From Cytophagaceae bacterium (GTDB lineage: Bacteria > Bacteroidota > Bacteroidia > Cytophagales > Spirosomataceae): 36,999 nt of DNA. Position numbers and translations under genes: made by a program. The stretch lies in contig JAIYBU010000208.1 in assembly GCA_027488335.1 (NCBI GenBank), positions 1 through 36,999 on the forward strand. Reading direction: 5' to 3'. The notes beneath the pieces were generated by a model, which saw only the letters and a list, made by a program, of their open reading frames with translations, ran no database searches and was not told the origin of the DNA. Position 1 is the first letter of the stretch; the number at the start of each line of letters is the position of its first letter. This document shows, in pieces, positions 17,375 to 26,221 of the stretch.

Positions 17375-17377
17375 TTA

Positions 17378-17821
17378 TTATTTTGCCGAAACTACTTCTA
17401 TATCAAAAACTAAAGGCGAATTGGCAGGAATAGAGCCTGCCGACTGAGAACCATATCCCAACGTTGAAGGAAAAATAAGCGTTGCTTTCTCTCCTACTTT
17501 CATTTTGGCAATACCTTCGTCGAAGCCTGCAATCACACGGCCACCGCCTAAGACAAAACTAAAGTTCCCCGAATCAAAAGACTTGCCCGACAAGAGTGTT
17601 CCTGCATAGTTTACATTGATGGTTTGTCCTACTTTCAAAGCCGCCCCCGTTGGGTTTGCTTTTGTTACGATATAACGTAAACCTGAGTTTGTTTTTTCGG
17701 TAACAGTCAAACTTTTGCTCGTAATATAGCTATTGATTTGTTCATCTTCGGAAATGCCGTCTTTTTGGCAAGCCGTGACTGCTACTGCCAAAATCGCAAG
17801 GAATAAATAAATTTTACGCAT
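17378..17821 (-). CDS. FKBP-type peptidyl-prolyl isomerase lipoprotein
   Basis: The protein has 147 residues from the ATG at 17821, which begins a lipoprotein signal (MRKIYLFLAILAVAVTAC, Cys18). The frame is open 11 codons further upstream, but those residues are polar and precede the signal. The FKBP core follows a short linker with SYITSKSLTVTEKTNSGLRY: VNYAGTLLSGKSFDSG, GGRVIAGFDEGIAKMKVGEKAT, FPSTLGYGSQSAGSIPANSPLVFDIEVV. It probably assists folding of exported proteins at the membrane. It starts 47 bp after the AT-rich SGNH-like gene on the same strand and may be read through from that operon. Confidence 0.9.
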   Translation of the reverse strand: MRKIYLFLAILAVAVTACQKDGISEDEQINSYITSKSLTVTEKTNSGLRYIVTKANPTGAALKVGQTINVNYAGTLLSGKSFDSGNFSFVLGGGRVIAGFDEGIAKMKVGEKATLIFPSTLGYGSQSAGSIPANSPLVFDIEVVSAK

Positions 17822-17868
17822 AAAACTGGGTTTAGTGTTAGGTTTAAAACTCAAAATTAGGTAAAATT

Positions 17869-18636
17869 CTAATTAAATGTTAACTTCAAATAGTCGTATA
17901 ATTTTTCACCTAAAAAATTATGCGTTTCTGCTGTCAAGTGTAATTGGTCAGGAAGGTATTTTTCAATTGATGAACCAAAATTACTATTATCAATATCTAT
18001 GAGTTTTATTTCCTTTTCTTTACAAAATTTTACTATATTTTTATGAAAAGAAGTAGAATACAAACGTACATGTTTATTCGTAGATATAAGGGGAGCAATC
18101 ACTATAAATTGAGCATTATTATTTATTGTAAATTGTTGTACTTCAAGAATTGCTTTTTCAAAATCCTCAACCACACTTTTTCTTCTTAATTTATTATATA
18201 ATATTCCAAGTGGAACATTGATATAGAAAGTTAGGAAATCATGAATGTTAGGTAACAAATATTTAAACAATTTGATTTTTTTAAATTTAGTGGCCCACTT
18301 TCTTGGTGCTACATGCGTTAAATTTTCATTCTCATTATTATAAGGGAGCATAAGCCCATTTCTTGTTCTGGTAATAAATTTTGAACGATTTAGAAATACG
18401 ATACTTCTAACCATAAAAATCAAAATAGATACTGGAACAGTTTTATTTCTAACTTCCAATTTATGGGTAATCTCAGCTAAATTTGTATATTCAACTATAT
18501 TATGATGTAATTCTATATTTTGCTCACTTAATACTTTTTTCCGAAGAATTTCCTGAAATAAATTCTCTTTAGCTATTCCTTTAAAGCGTAGCCCGTCGAT
18601 ACAGCCCCCTAATATAGTAAGATTAATTGGTTTCAT
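17869..18636 (-). CDS. SGNH-hydrolase-like protein of an ACP operon
   Basis: 255 residues, third gene of an AT-rich operon. The start NLTILGGCIDGL has the strand-G-x-x layout of SGNH block I, but GGC replaces GDS, placing Cys12 where the nucleophilic Ser normally is; DUF6270-like proteins have a similar GSC motif. The C-terminus carries LPDQLHLTAETHNFLG, matching the D-x-x-H catalytic block V. The middle has a FIVIAPLIST strand. A signal peptide is absent, so it acts in the cytoplasm. With an acyl carrier protein immediately upstream, a plausible job is acyl transfer to or from the carrier, perhaps onto a glycan or small molecule. Its ATG overlaps the ACP gene by 14 bp. Family call is moderate, function is inference. 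Confidence 0.55.
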   Translation of the reverse strand: MKPINLTILGGCIDGLRFKGIAKENLFQEILRKKVLSEQNIELHHNIVEYTNLAEITHKLEVRNKTVPVSILIFMVRSIVFLNRSKFITRTRNGLMLPYNNENENLTHVAPRKWATKFKKIKLFKYLLPNIHDFLTFYINVPLGILYNKLRRKSVVEDFEKAILEVQQFTINNNAQFIVIAPLISTNKHVRLYSTSFHKNIVKFCKEKEIKLIDIDNSNFGSSIEKYLPDQLHLTAETHNFLGEKLYDYLKLTFN

Positions 18637-18880
18637 TCTTTTTTTCCAAAGCTCTAATTACTAAATCTATTAAATCTTTAAAATAAATTATGTTCTCATG
18701 CTCCTCTTCGGATAGATAAACTACAAATTCTTCCTCAATTGATAACCATATATTTGACATGCTCACCGAGTCAATAATTTCGCTCAATCTTGTATTCTCA
18801 TCAATATAATCTGATTTAGCTAAAATTACCTCTTCAGAGATAATATAAATTAATTTTTCACGAACTACATTTTTATCCAT
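18623..18880 (-). CDS. Acyl carrier protein-like
   Basis: 85 residues, helical and strongly acidic, as expected of a carrier protein. The motif IIDSVSMSNIWLSIEEEF matches the DSL-centred phosphopantetheine site followed by helix II, with S38 as the attachment residue. It is clearly not the housekeeping AcpP: DSV replaces DSL and the N-terminus differs. It overlaps the preceding hotdog-like gene by 8 bp and the following SGNH-like gene by 14 bp, so the three are one translationally coupled unit. No ligase, ketosynthase or phosphopantetheinyl transferase is adjacent, so loading must depend on genes elsewhere. Confidence 0.75.
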   Translation of the reverse strand: MDKNVVREKLIYIISEEVILAKSDYIDENTRLSEIIDSVSMSNIWLSIEEEFVVYLSEEEHENIIYFKDLIDLVIRALEKKNETN

Positions 18881-19499
18881 TTTTAACTGCTCTTAAAATT
18901 CCAGATGATTCATTGTTAATTTTTACCCTAAATACAACCAAATTATTACTTTTGGAATTATCTTTTTCTATTTCGATACTCTTTATATCACCATTCCTGT
19001 AAATATGCTCATAGTGGGCATAAATCAATCGTAAACTAACTCCAACAAACATTTTTTTTGCACCAAAAACACAACATTCTATTTGACTAAGATTAGCATT
19101 AAAATTGCTAAATTTCATTATATGCTTGTCTTTGTCCATTTCTATAAAAATATTTTCGAAGAGTTTAGATTCCTCAAAGCTCTCATCTCTTTCTAATTTA
19201 CTTTCACTATCACCTTCATAAAATAATAGTACATAATTTTGGTCTTCGTAAGAAAACTTTACAGTTACATTATAATTTCTATCAATATCTGTTTTAATCA
19301 ATAAATCCTCTTTCAAATATAAAAAAGCTCTTGAATTACTTGTAATAGTGGGTCTTACAAATTTTAATTCAAAATTACTTATATTATCAAAGCCTTTTTT
19401 GCGAAGTTCATCAATGGTCATATTAAACAAATCTGTTCCATGAACATAACTCCGATTTCCTTTAAGCTTATTACTTATCTCAAATGATAACATCGACAT
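18873..19499 (-). CDS. Unknown protein, possible hotdog fold, first gene of the ACP operon
   Basis: 208 residues, no signal peptide. Not recognised with certainty. The segment NRSYVHGTDLFNMTIDELRKKG (H20 within it) followed by NFELKFVRPTITSNSRAFLY looks like the active-site helix and first strands of hotdog acyl-ACP dehydratases/thioesterases and AfsA-like proteins, where a His/Gly-containing loop precedes the central helix and an F-x-x-P strand follows. The second half (KKMFVGVSLRLIYAHYEHIY, then two beta strands) may be a second, degenerate copy. Direct coupling to an acyl carrier protein supports an acyl-thioester substrate. The gene is far more AT-rich than its neighbours outside the operon. 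Confidence 0.4.
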   Translation of the reverse strand: MSMLSFEISNKLKGNRSYVHGTDLFNMTIDELRKKGFDNISNFELKFVRPTITSNSRAFLYLKEDLLIKTDIDRNYNVTVKFSYEDQNYVLLFYEGDSESKLERDESFEESKLFENIFIEMDKDKHIMKFSNFNANLSQIECCVFGAKKMFVGVSLRLIYAHYEHIYRNGDIKSIEIEKDNSKSNNLVVFRVKINNESSGILRAVKNG

Positions 19500-19777
19500 A
19501 AACCTTATCTCTTTAATTTAAAAATTCATAAAAGTCATTTAACCCTTCGCATCTGATTAAAAACCTTAATTTAAAAGATAGTTTATATATCTAAACAAGT
19601 TAATTTCTGACTTTGAATATTTCTATTCTAAAGAGTTTACTAATGAAAGGCAAAACATGTCAATAAAAATAATATTTCCAAATTGTTTTCAAAAAAAACT
19701 CAATCCATGCTAAACAAAAGTTAAATCATACATAAATTTAACGTACCATTTTAAATTTAACCAACCTACCAAAACTA

Positions 19778-20800
19778 ATGCAATTAAAAGCAGTCATTAC
19801 ACTAACATTATTTACATTTTTATTCACAGATATTTCTGCCCAAACCACAAATACAACATCTGGAAATCCGATTGTTGAGGGTTGGTATGCCGACCCCGAA
19901 GGTGTGATTCTAAACAAAGAATTTTGGGTATTCCCAACATTCTCGGCCAAATACAAAGACCAAGTTTTTTTAGATGCTTTTTCATCAAAAGACATGGTAA
20001 ATTGGACAAAACACCCACGTATCATTGATACTTCGGCAGTAAAATGGGCAAATAAGGCCATGTGGGCTCCATCTATCGTCAAAAAAGATAATAAATACTT
20101 TCTGTTTTTCTCGGCCAACGATATTCAGAGTTCGGAGCGTAAAGGCTTTGGGCCGAATAATCCCGACAAAGATGATAAAATCGGTGGCATTGGCATTGGT
20201 GTAGCATCTCGTCCCGAAGGGCCTTATAAAGATTATTTGGGTAAACCACTCATCAATCAGTTCTATAACAAAGCTCAACCGATTGACCAGTATGTTTTTC
20301 AAGATGAAGACAAACAGTATTATATCATCTACGGCGGTTGGGGACACTGCAATATCGCCAAACTCAATAAAGATTTCACGGCCTTAGTACCTTACGAAAA
20401 TGGCGATTTAGTGAAAGAAATTACACCCAAAGGTTACGTAGAAGGCCCAACGATGTTTGTTCGCAAAGGAAAATATTATTTGATGTGGTCGGAAGGTGGC
20501 TGGACAAACGGCACTTATAAAGTAGCCTACGGAGTTTCGGATAATGTTTTTGGGCCTTTCGAGAAAAAATCTACGATTTTGGTGGCCGATGAAGCCGTAG
20601 CAACGGGTGCAGGGCATCACTCGGTTATTAACATCCCGAATACCGATGATTGGTACATTGTCTATCATCGTCGCCCAATTCCAAACCTCGACCGTGACCA
20701 CCGTGTGACGTGCATCGACCACATGTATTTCAACGAAGACGATACCATCAAAGACATAAAAATGACCTTTGAGGGCGTTAAAAAAGTGAAGTTGAAGTAA
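19778..20800 (+). CDS. Glycoside hydrolase family 43 protein, secreted
   Basis: 340 residues with a signal peptide ending FTDISAQ. A five-bladed propeller of the GH43 type, typically removing arabinose, xylose or galactose from plant polysaccharides. The three catalytic acids are in place: D39 (GWYADPEG, base), D170 (AQPIDQYVFQDED, pKa modulator) and E222 (GYVEGPTMF, acid). Specificity cannot be read from sequence. It is followed 78 bp later by an esterase on the same strand, with an inverted repeat in the gap. The upstream gap (19500-19777) is AT-rich without an obvious TAnnTTTG box. Confidence 0.9.
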   Translation: MQLKAVITLTLFTFLFTDISAQTTNTTSGNPIVEGWYADPEGVILNKEFWVFPTFSAKYKDQVFLDAFSSKDMVNWTKHPRIIDTSAVKWANKAMWAPSIVKKDNKYFLFFSANDIQSSERKGFGPNNPDKDDKIGGIGIGVASRPEGPYKDYLGKPLINQFYNKAQPIDQYVFQDEDKQYYIIYGGWGHCNIAKLNKDFTALVPYENGDLVKEITPKGYVEGPTMFVRKGKYYLMWSEGGWTNGTYKVAYGVSDNVFGPFEKKSTILVADEAVATGAGHHSVINIPNTDDWYIVYHRRPIPNLDRDHRVTCIDHMYFNEDDTIKDIKMTFEGVKKVKLK

Positions 20801-20810
20801 GATTTTCTTA

Positions 20811-20855
20811 ACCACGAAGGACACAAAGTATCAAAAGTTTTAAGTTCTTTGTGGT
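20811..20855. repeat. Dispersed intergenic repeat bordered by ACCAC-AAG words
   Basis: ACCACGAAG (20811-20819) is the inverted partner of CTTTGTGGT (20847-20855) with one change. Similar borders occur at 21790 and 25046. Confidence 0.55.
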
Positions 20856-20878
20856 AAAACCCCAATAACTTATTTTCT

Positions 20879-21739
20879 ATGAAAAATCTATTTCTGTTTA
20901 TGCTATTGATAGGCTATTTTGAGCAATTGCACGCCCAAAACGATATTGAAAGCACAAAAAACATTGTTTATGCCCAAGATGGAGATAAAAAACTCCAACT
21001 CGATATTTATAAACCAAAAGCCGTGCAAGAGCCTCGCCTAATTGTTTGGGTACACGGTGGGGCGTGGCATTCGGGTAGCAAAGAAAACCCACCGTTGGGT
21101 TTGTTGCCTTTTGGCTATGCTTTGGCAAGTGTAGATTTTCGGGCGAGTACCGAAAAGCCATTCCCTGCTGATGTGCATGATATTAAAGCCGCCATTCGTT
21201 TTCTGCGAGCCAATGCCAGCAAATATGGCTATAAAGCTGATAAAATAATCATTTGGGGAAGTTCGTCGGGTGGGCATTTGGCGGCTTTGGTAGCTACCAC
21301 TAACAATAATACAGCTTTAGAAGGTACTTTGGGCGATTTTAGCAAAACTTCATCGTCGGTGCAAGGCTGTATTGATTTCTATGGCCCTACTAATTTTCTG
21401 ACGATTCTCAATCAATCAACTCCACATGGTCTGAATGTTCGTCTGCCTGCATTGGCAATTTTGCTTGGCAAGCCTTTAGACCAAGTTACTGAATTGGCAA
21501 AATTGGCGAGTCCAGTTTATCAAGTTGATGCCTCCGACCCGCCACTTTTTATTGTGCATGGCGAGCAGGATATTCAAGTACCTGTCAATCAGTCGATTGA
21601 GTTAATGAGTGCTTACAAAGCCAAAAATCTGAACGTTCAGATTGAGTTTATTCCGAATGCAGGTCACTCCGACCCCGCTTACAGCAAACCCGAACTGATG
21701 GAAAAAATTGCGAAATTTTTGAAACAGGTTGGCATGTAA
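20879..21739 (+). CDS. Secreted alpha/beta-hydrolase esterase (BD-FAE-like)
   Basis: 286 residues with signal peptide ending EQLHAQ. The catalytic apparatus is complete: oxyanion HGG (59-61, VWVHGGAWHSGS), nucleophile S129 in IWGSSSGGHLAAL, D231 in FIVHGEQDIQVP and H263 in NAGHSDP. It resembles carbohydrate esterases and feruloyl/acetyl-xylan esterases of Bacteroidota, which strip acyl groups from plant glycans. The position directly behind a GH43 fits removal of side groups by the same transcript. The exact ester is undetermined. Confidence 0.85.
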   Translation: MKNLFLFMLLIGYFEQLHAQNDIESTKNIVYAQDGDKKLQLDIYKPKAVQEPRLIVWVHGGAWHSGSKENPPLGLLPFGYALASVDFRASTEKPFPADVHDIKAAIRFLRANASKYGYKADKIIIWGSSSGGHLAALVATTNNNTALEGTLGDFSKTSSSVQGCIDFYGPTNFLTILNQSTPHGLNVRLPALAILLGKPLDQVTELAKLASPVYQVDASDPPLFIVHGEQDIQVPVNQSIELMSAYKAKNLNVQIEFIPNAGHSDPAYSKPELMEKIAKFLKQVGM

Positions 21740-21789
21740 AAAAAATTTGCCTAACTCATGGACTAAAATATTTTATTGTCTAATAATAA

Positions 21790-21862
21790 TACCACAGAAG
21801 TACATAACGGTCAGAGGTAGCAATGAAGCCATCAAGTTCCGTATTACCGTACTTCTGTGGTA
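21790..21862. terminator. Inverted repeat between esterase and dehydrogenase genes
   Basis: TACCACAGAAGTAC (21790-21803) pairs perfectly with 21849-21862; the 45-nt interior has a further AACGG/CCGT pairing. It lies between two convergent genes and probably ends both transcripts. Its ACCAC border resembles the repeats at 20811 and 25046. Confidence 0.6.
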
Positions 21863-21873
21863 AATATAAATCT

Positions 21874-24800
21874 CTACTCCAACGGATGTTCCAAAAGCAA
21901 TTTTGAAACATTATAAATATCTTTCTGATTGGCAACCGAAGCACGCACAATTTTTACTTTTTCGGGCGAAATAGCCGATGCTTTATTACCAAACGAATTT
22001 CTAACATACGTCAAAACTGCCGCTACTTCTTTATCGTTGAGTAAGCCCTCAAATGGTGTCATTGGTACTTGCCCAGGATACGTTTTGCCATTTACATCAA
22101 TTTGCCCCAATAAACCTTTCAATACGATTTTGATAGCTCGGTCTTCATTACCCGTTACCCATTTTGTACCTGCCAATGGCGGAAATCCCGAAGCAGTCAA
22201 ACCTTTTCCATCAGCTTGATGGCACGTTCCGCAGTAACCTTCTTTGGTATAGATTTTCTTACCCATCGTAAATAATTCGAGTTCTTTATCTTTCAAAGCA
22301 GATTTTTCGGCAATTTCTTTAGCTTTCTTTACAGGTATTCCGCTCAAGTGGGCAACGGCAGTTTCGTGGGCATGAATCATCCATTCGTCCATTGGTTTCT
22401 TTTTGGCCTCCGCTAAAATTGGTAAGCCTTTTTCCTTACCAATCCACGAAGCCGCCACAATGGCATCTAATCGCACTCGACTGTTTTCGTCTCGCACGGC
22501 TTGCATCAATAATGCCGCTTGGTCAGGCACTTGATGCCCCACAAAACGCAGAACCTCCACCGCTGCCGCTCGTGCATGATAATCTTTAGCTTTGAGCAGT
22601 TGACGAAGCAGCTTTTGGTCAACTTTATTCAGCCCCCAAGTTACCCACAGAGCCTCCAGCATATTATGTTCATGACGAGGGTCGTTTTTATCAAGATTTG
22701 CTACCCATTTTGTAATTTTTGGTAAAACTTCGGCGGCATTTCTACCTCGTAATTCTCGACGTGTGCGGTAACGAGTACGGTACTCAGGCAATTTCAAATT
22801 ATCTAATAATACTTCTACGCTTGCCCCATCAATTTTTGCTGGTGTTAGTAAGGGGCGAGATGGATACGTAACACGATATACACGTCCATGCACGTGGTCA
22901 CGCAATGGGTCACGGGCGTTATGCTGCATGTGTCCGATTAGAATATTGTGCCAGTCAATTACATAAAGCGAGCCATCAGGAGCTATTTCCATATCAACGG
23001 GGCGAAAGTTTCGGTCTTCGCTCACTATCAAGTCTTGACGATGTTTGGTTTTATAACCAGTTCCATCATCAATTATCGAATGTTGTTTTGTACCCAAAAA
23101 TCCGATGGTGTTATTGATGAGCATATCGCCCTGCACTTCATCAGGAAAGTGGCGACTCCACAAAAATTCAAGTCCCGAAGTCGGACGAACCATATGGTCT
23201 TTTTCTATCAACTGAATGCCTTTGTGCGTATATTCGCCATAACGTGGTAGCACCGTTCCAGGCATCATCCAACGCACATCAGGGCTTGATGTTTCGGCAA
23301 AAAATGGCTGTCCCCAATCATCGAAGGCAATTCCCCAAGGGTTTGGAATAGATAACTGAGCAGTACGTTCGAGCTTGTGTAATTGTGGTGAATAACGATA
23401 AAAACCACCATTGGTGGCACGTACTGTTCCGTAAGGAGTTTCGACGTTTGTATGTAAGAAAACTCCTTCACCGCCATAAATCGCACCCGATGGGTCGGCA
23501 CAAAAGGCACTATTATTATGGTGCGTATCGTGGTCGTCGAAACCACTGAGTAGTATTTCTACTTTATCGGCTTTGTCATCGCCATTGGTATCGGTGAAAA
23601 GTTTAAGATTTGTTCCTTGCGAAACATACACACCTTCGGGAGCAATTTCAAACCCCAATGGCAGGTGTAAACCATCCACAAAAACCGTTTGTTTGTCGGC
23701 CTTACCATCATTATTAGTATCTTCCAAAATCAAAATTTTATCATTTGGTTTAGCATCACCAGGTTTGTAGTGCGGATAACTTGGCATCGTGGCCACCCAC
23801 AAACGCCCTTTGTTATCGAACGACATTTGCACAGGATTAGCCAAATCGTCAAATTCTTTTTCGGAAGCAAATAATTCTATCTTATAGCCTGCTGGTACTT
23901 TCAATTTATTGAGAGCATCTTGTCCGTAGAGATATTCAAGGCTACCGTTTTTTTCGGGATTAAAGTTGGTTTTTACAGGCGGAAGCGTTCGAGTATTTTT
24001 ATCAGCAGCAGCCACATCCATTTTTTCACCCTTAGAAGCTGCCAACCATATCGCATTATCACGAATATCGGTCATTTGTCGAATTTTCTCTATTTCGGCA
24101 GGATAATTATCTGGCCCAAAAGGATTGTATCTACGCCCATACGCATGAACACCATTTGGAATTTTGTAGTCATTGTGCCACATCCAGTTTTTTTCCATTA
24201 CAGCAGCATGAATCAAGGCTCGATTTGACTCTGCTTTGGCAGGACTTTTACCAAAAATTTTATCAGAAAGTAAAAGACCAAGCTTTTTGTAACCTTCATC
24301 GTTGAGTTGTGAACCATCAATCGTCAAAGGCTCAGCAGTGTTAGCATACCATGCTTTTGAAGGAGTGAAAGCATCAACGAATAACACTTTATTCGCTGCT
24401 GAAACTTCACGCATGGCGTTGGTGTAAAGCAGAAGGTTTTCGTTCTCCTTTATCCCATTCGGCAAATCATATTTACTGGTTAAATCTTCAAAAGCAATGG
24501 GCGAAACAATAGCGAGTTGTGGAGCGGAAATACCATTGTATTTTTGTTTCAAGGTATATTTAATAAATGCATCCAATTCGGCTTTAAAATTGACTACACC
24601 TGCTTTACCTTGAAAAGATTCGCTATAACCAAAAAACGCAATAATTACATCAGTTTTTAGGCGAGTAAGCCATTGGTCTGGATACTCGAAATGGCCTTCA
24701 CTTTCTGAGTTTTTGGCATATTCAGTCTGGAATTTTTCAGCTCCCGCAAATGCCCACGGCAAGTTTCGACTGGCGTGTGGTCGAAAACCTGGGGTATCGC

Positions 24801-25029
24801 CACCATCACACATATTTCTGATAATCAACGATTTATCGGGATAACGCACATGCATTTCAGTCTCGAAATGGTCATAGTTTATCATCCGAGAACCAAGATT
24901 GCCTCCAATGAGTGAAATATGACTTCCCTTTTCCACTTTAATACTTTCGTGCGGAGCGGGTAAAAACGAACTGACCAAGAAGACTGTCAGAACAAATATG
25001 GTGAGTAATATTTTGATATTGAGTTTCAT
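21874..25029 (-). CDS. SGNH hydrolase + PVC-type dehydrogenase + HEAT + cytochrome c multidomain protein
   Basis: 1051 residues from the ATG at 25029 (a GTG at 25050 would add seven residues ahead of the hydrophobic leader). Order: membrane-anchoring leader (LLTIFVLTVFLVSSFL), SGNH/GDSL-like domain (about 40-265: ISLIGGNLG, DVIIAFFGYSES, DGSQLNDEGYKKLG), the putative membrane-bound dehydrogenase propeller of the TIGR02604 type (about 375-720: VPAGYKIELFASEKEF, FDNKGRLWVATMPSYPHY, IAPDGSLYVIDWHN), HEAT-like repeats (about 760-900) and a C-terminal cytochrome c with C933-G-T-C936-H937. Such proteins are thought to oxidise sugars and hand electrons to the heme. It follows a ThuA gene on the same strand. 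Confidence 0.9.
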   Translation of the reverse strand: MKLNIKILLTIFVLTVFLVSSFLPAPHESIKVEKGSHISLIGGNLGSRMINYDHFETEMHVRYPDKSLIIRNMCDGGDTPGFRPHASRNLPWAFAGAEKFQTEYAKNSESEGHFEYPDQWLTRLKTDVIIAFFGYSESFQGKAGVVNFKAELDAFIKYTLKQKYNGISAPQLAIVSPIAFEDLTSKYDLPNGIKENENLLLYTNAMREVSAANKVLFVDAFTPSKAWYANTAEPLTIDGSQLNDEGYKKLGLLLSDKIFGKSPAKAESNRALIHAAVMEKNWMWHNDYKIPNGVHAYGRRYNPFGPDNYPAEIEKIRQMTDIRDNAIWLAASKGEKMDVAAADKNTRTLPPVKTNFNPEKNGSLEYLYGQDALNKLKVPAGYKIELFASEKEFDDLANPVQMSFDNKGRLWVATMPSYPHYKPGDAKPNDKILILEDTNNDGKADKQTVFVDGLHLPLGFEIAPEGVYVSQGTNLKLFTDTNGDDKADKVEILLSGFDDHDTHHNNSAFCADPSGAIYGGEGVFLHTNVETPYGTVRATNGGFYRYSPQLHKLERTAQLSIPNPWGIAFDDWGQPFFAETSSPDVRWMMPGTVLPRYGEYTHKGIQLIEKDHMVRPTSGLEFLWSRHFPDEVQGDMLINNTIGFLGTKQHSIIDDGTGYKTKHRQDLIVSEDRNFRPVDMEIAPDGSLYVIDWHNILIGHMQHNARDPLRDHVHGRVYRVTYPSRPLLTPAKIDGASVEVLLDNLKLPEYRTRYRTRRELRGRNAAEVLPKITKWVANLDKNDPRHEHNMLEALWVTWGLNKVDQKLLRQLLKAKDYHARAAAVEVLRFVGHQVPDQAALLMQAVRDENSRVRLDAIVAASWIGKEKGLPILAEAKKKPMDEWMIHAHETAVAHLSGIPVKKAKEIAEKSALKDKELELFTMGKKIYTKEGYCGTCHQADGKGLTASGFPPLAGTKWVTGNEDRAIKIVLKGLLGQIDVNGKTYPGQVPMTPFEGLLNDKEVAAVLTYVRNSFGNKASAISPEKVKIVRASVANQKDIYNVSKLLLEHPLE

Positions 25030-25045
25030 TTTGTTAGTTTTTTTA

Positions 25046-25105
25046 ACCACTAAGCTTCACAGAGAAACCTAAATTTATCTTTCTGTACTTTAGTGCCTAA
25101 GTGGT
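25046..25105. repeat. Dispersed inverted repeat in the ThuA-dehydrogenase gap
   Basis: ACCACTAAG (25046-25054) and CTAAGTGGT (25097-25105) form the outer arms with one mismatch, and ACAGAGAAA/TTTCTGT pair inside. It fills almost the whole gap between the two genes, lying before the start codon of the dehydrogenase. Confidence 0.55.
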
Positions 25106-25112
25106 AAGATTA

Positions 25113-25973
25113 TCATTTCACCATGCCACGATATGGCACATTAATATTTATTTTACCTTTCCAGTTTTTAGGTACTTTTTTGCCTAATTCCCAGTGAATG
25201 GCATTAATAACAAGGCGTTGAAAAGCTTCTACTTGAAAGTCTTCGGGATGCCCCATTGTGGTAGTAAATACCTTTGCACCGAACGAATTTGTACCTGTCC
25301 AAGCAACTGGATTTTCGATAGCGGCTTTATCTGGATTTACAGCTTTACCCATCAAAAGCCATTCTGAACCTTTAGTTGGATAATCGGGTAGTACTCGATA
25401 TAACCACGAACGTACATGGAAATTGGGAGCAACGCCCGTTAGAATTGGGTGTTTTTTAGCCGCTTCAATCACCGCAACATCGGTGCTACTTTCGTGACCG
25501 TAGTGGGTGTGAGCAGCTTTTCCGCCCCAACCTGGAGGTGCATTGAGTGCAAATTCGCCAAAGGCATTCCAACGTTCTGAAACATCACCTTTTGGAAAAT
25601 TGAACGCGTGAGTGGTGGTTCGGAAACCCATCACAGGTTTTCCAGATTTAAGGTATTTTTCAATATGTTCGAGCTGGTCGGGCGGTAATTGTCGCCAACG
25701 AAGATAGAAGACTGCTAAATCGGCCTCCTGCAAAGCCTCCAAACCTGGGATGTCTTTTTCGGCATTTTGGTTGGGGTAAGCCTTCAAAACTTTGGTTCGG
25801 AAACCGTAGTTTTTTTCGAGCTCGGCAGCGATTAACGGGAGCGTGAATTCACCGCTGTATTCGTGGTCGCCAGTTACGAAGATAATTAGTGGCTGTTTTT
25901 TAGCTTGTGCCGTTGCCTGATGCACAAACGCACCCAGCAGCACAAAACTCAGTAATAAAAAAGTTTTACGCAT
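25113..25973 (-). CDS. Secreted ThuA-domain protein
   Basis: 286 residues with a signal peptide ending HQATAQ. ThuA domain (glutamine-amidotransferase-like fold) throughout: PLIIFVTGDHEYSGEFTLPL, LAVFYLRWRQLPPDQLEHIEKYLKSGKPVMGFRTTTHAF, GHESSTDVAVIEAAKKHPILTGV and FTTTMGHPEDF near the end. In Sinorhizobium, ThuA with ThuB acts in trehalose/sucrose use through 3-keto-disaccharides. The downstream dehydrogenase-cytochrome c gene on the same strand fits an extracytoplasmic oxidation route. The 248-bp upstream gap (to the CAP gene at 26222) shows no strong signal. Confidence 0.9.
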   Translation of the reverse strand: MRKTFLLLSFVLLGAFVHQATAQAKKQPLIIFVTGDHEYSGEFTLPLIAAELEKNYGFRTKVLKAYPNQNAEKDIPGLEALQEADLAVFYLRWRQLPPDQLEHIEKYLKSGKPVMGFRTTTHAFNFPKGDVSERWNAFGEFALNAPPGWGGKAAHTHYGHESSTDVAVIEAAKKHPILTGVAPNFHVRSWLYRVLPDYPTKGSEWLLMGKAVNPDKAAIENPVAWTGTNSFGAKVFTTTMGHPEDFQVEAFQRLVINAIHWELGKKVPKNWKGKININVPYRGMVK

Positions 25974-26221
25974 TAGATTTTTATAGATTATGGTTGAGGT
26001 ATGTCGATGACATCAGGTTGAATCATCAACAATTATTCATAAAAATAAAGTTTTAATTCTATTAAATATCATTCCGAGAAAAATATTATTAAAAAAAGTT
26101 AAGAAGAAAGCTAAAACCCTGTTTATCCGTAAAATACATAATGGTTTTGAGTGAAAATTTGCCCCGACGCAATACCAAACCCCATCAATTACGTTAAAGT
26201 AAGCATACCTATAATTTTATA

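Noticed and set aside
19738..20824. Several minus-strand frames antisense to GH43
   Set aside because: GH43 has all three catalytic acids and a signal peptide; the antisense frames have no family features.
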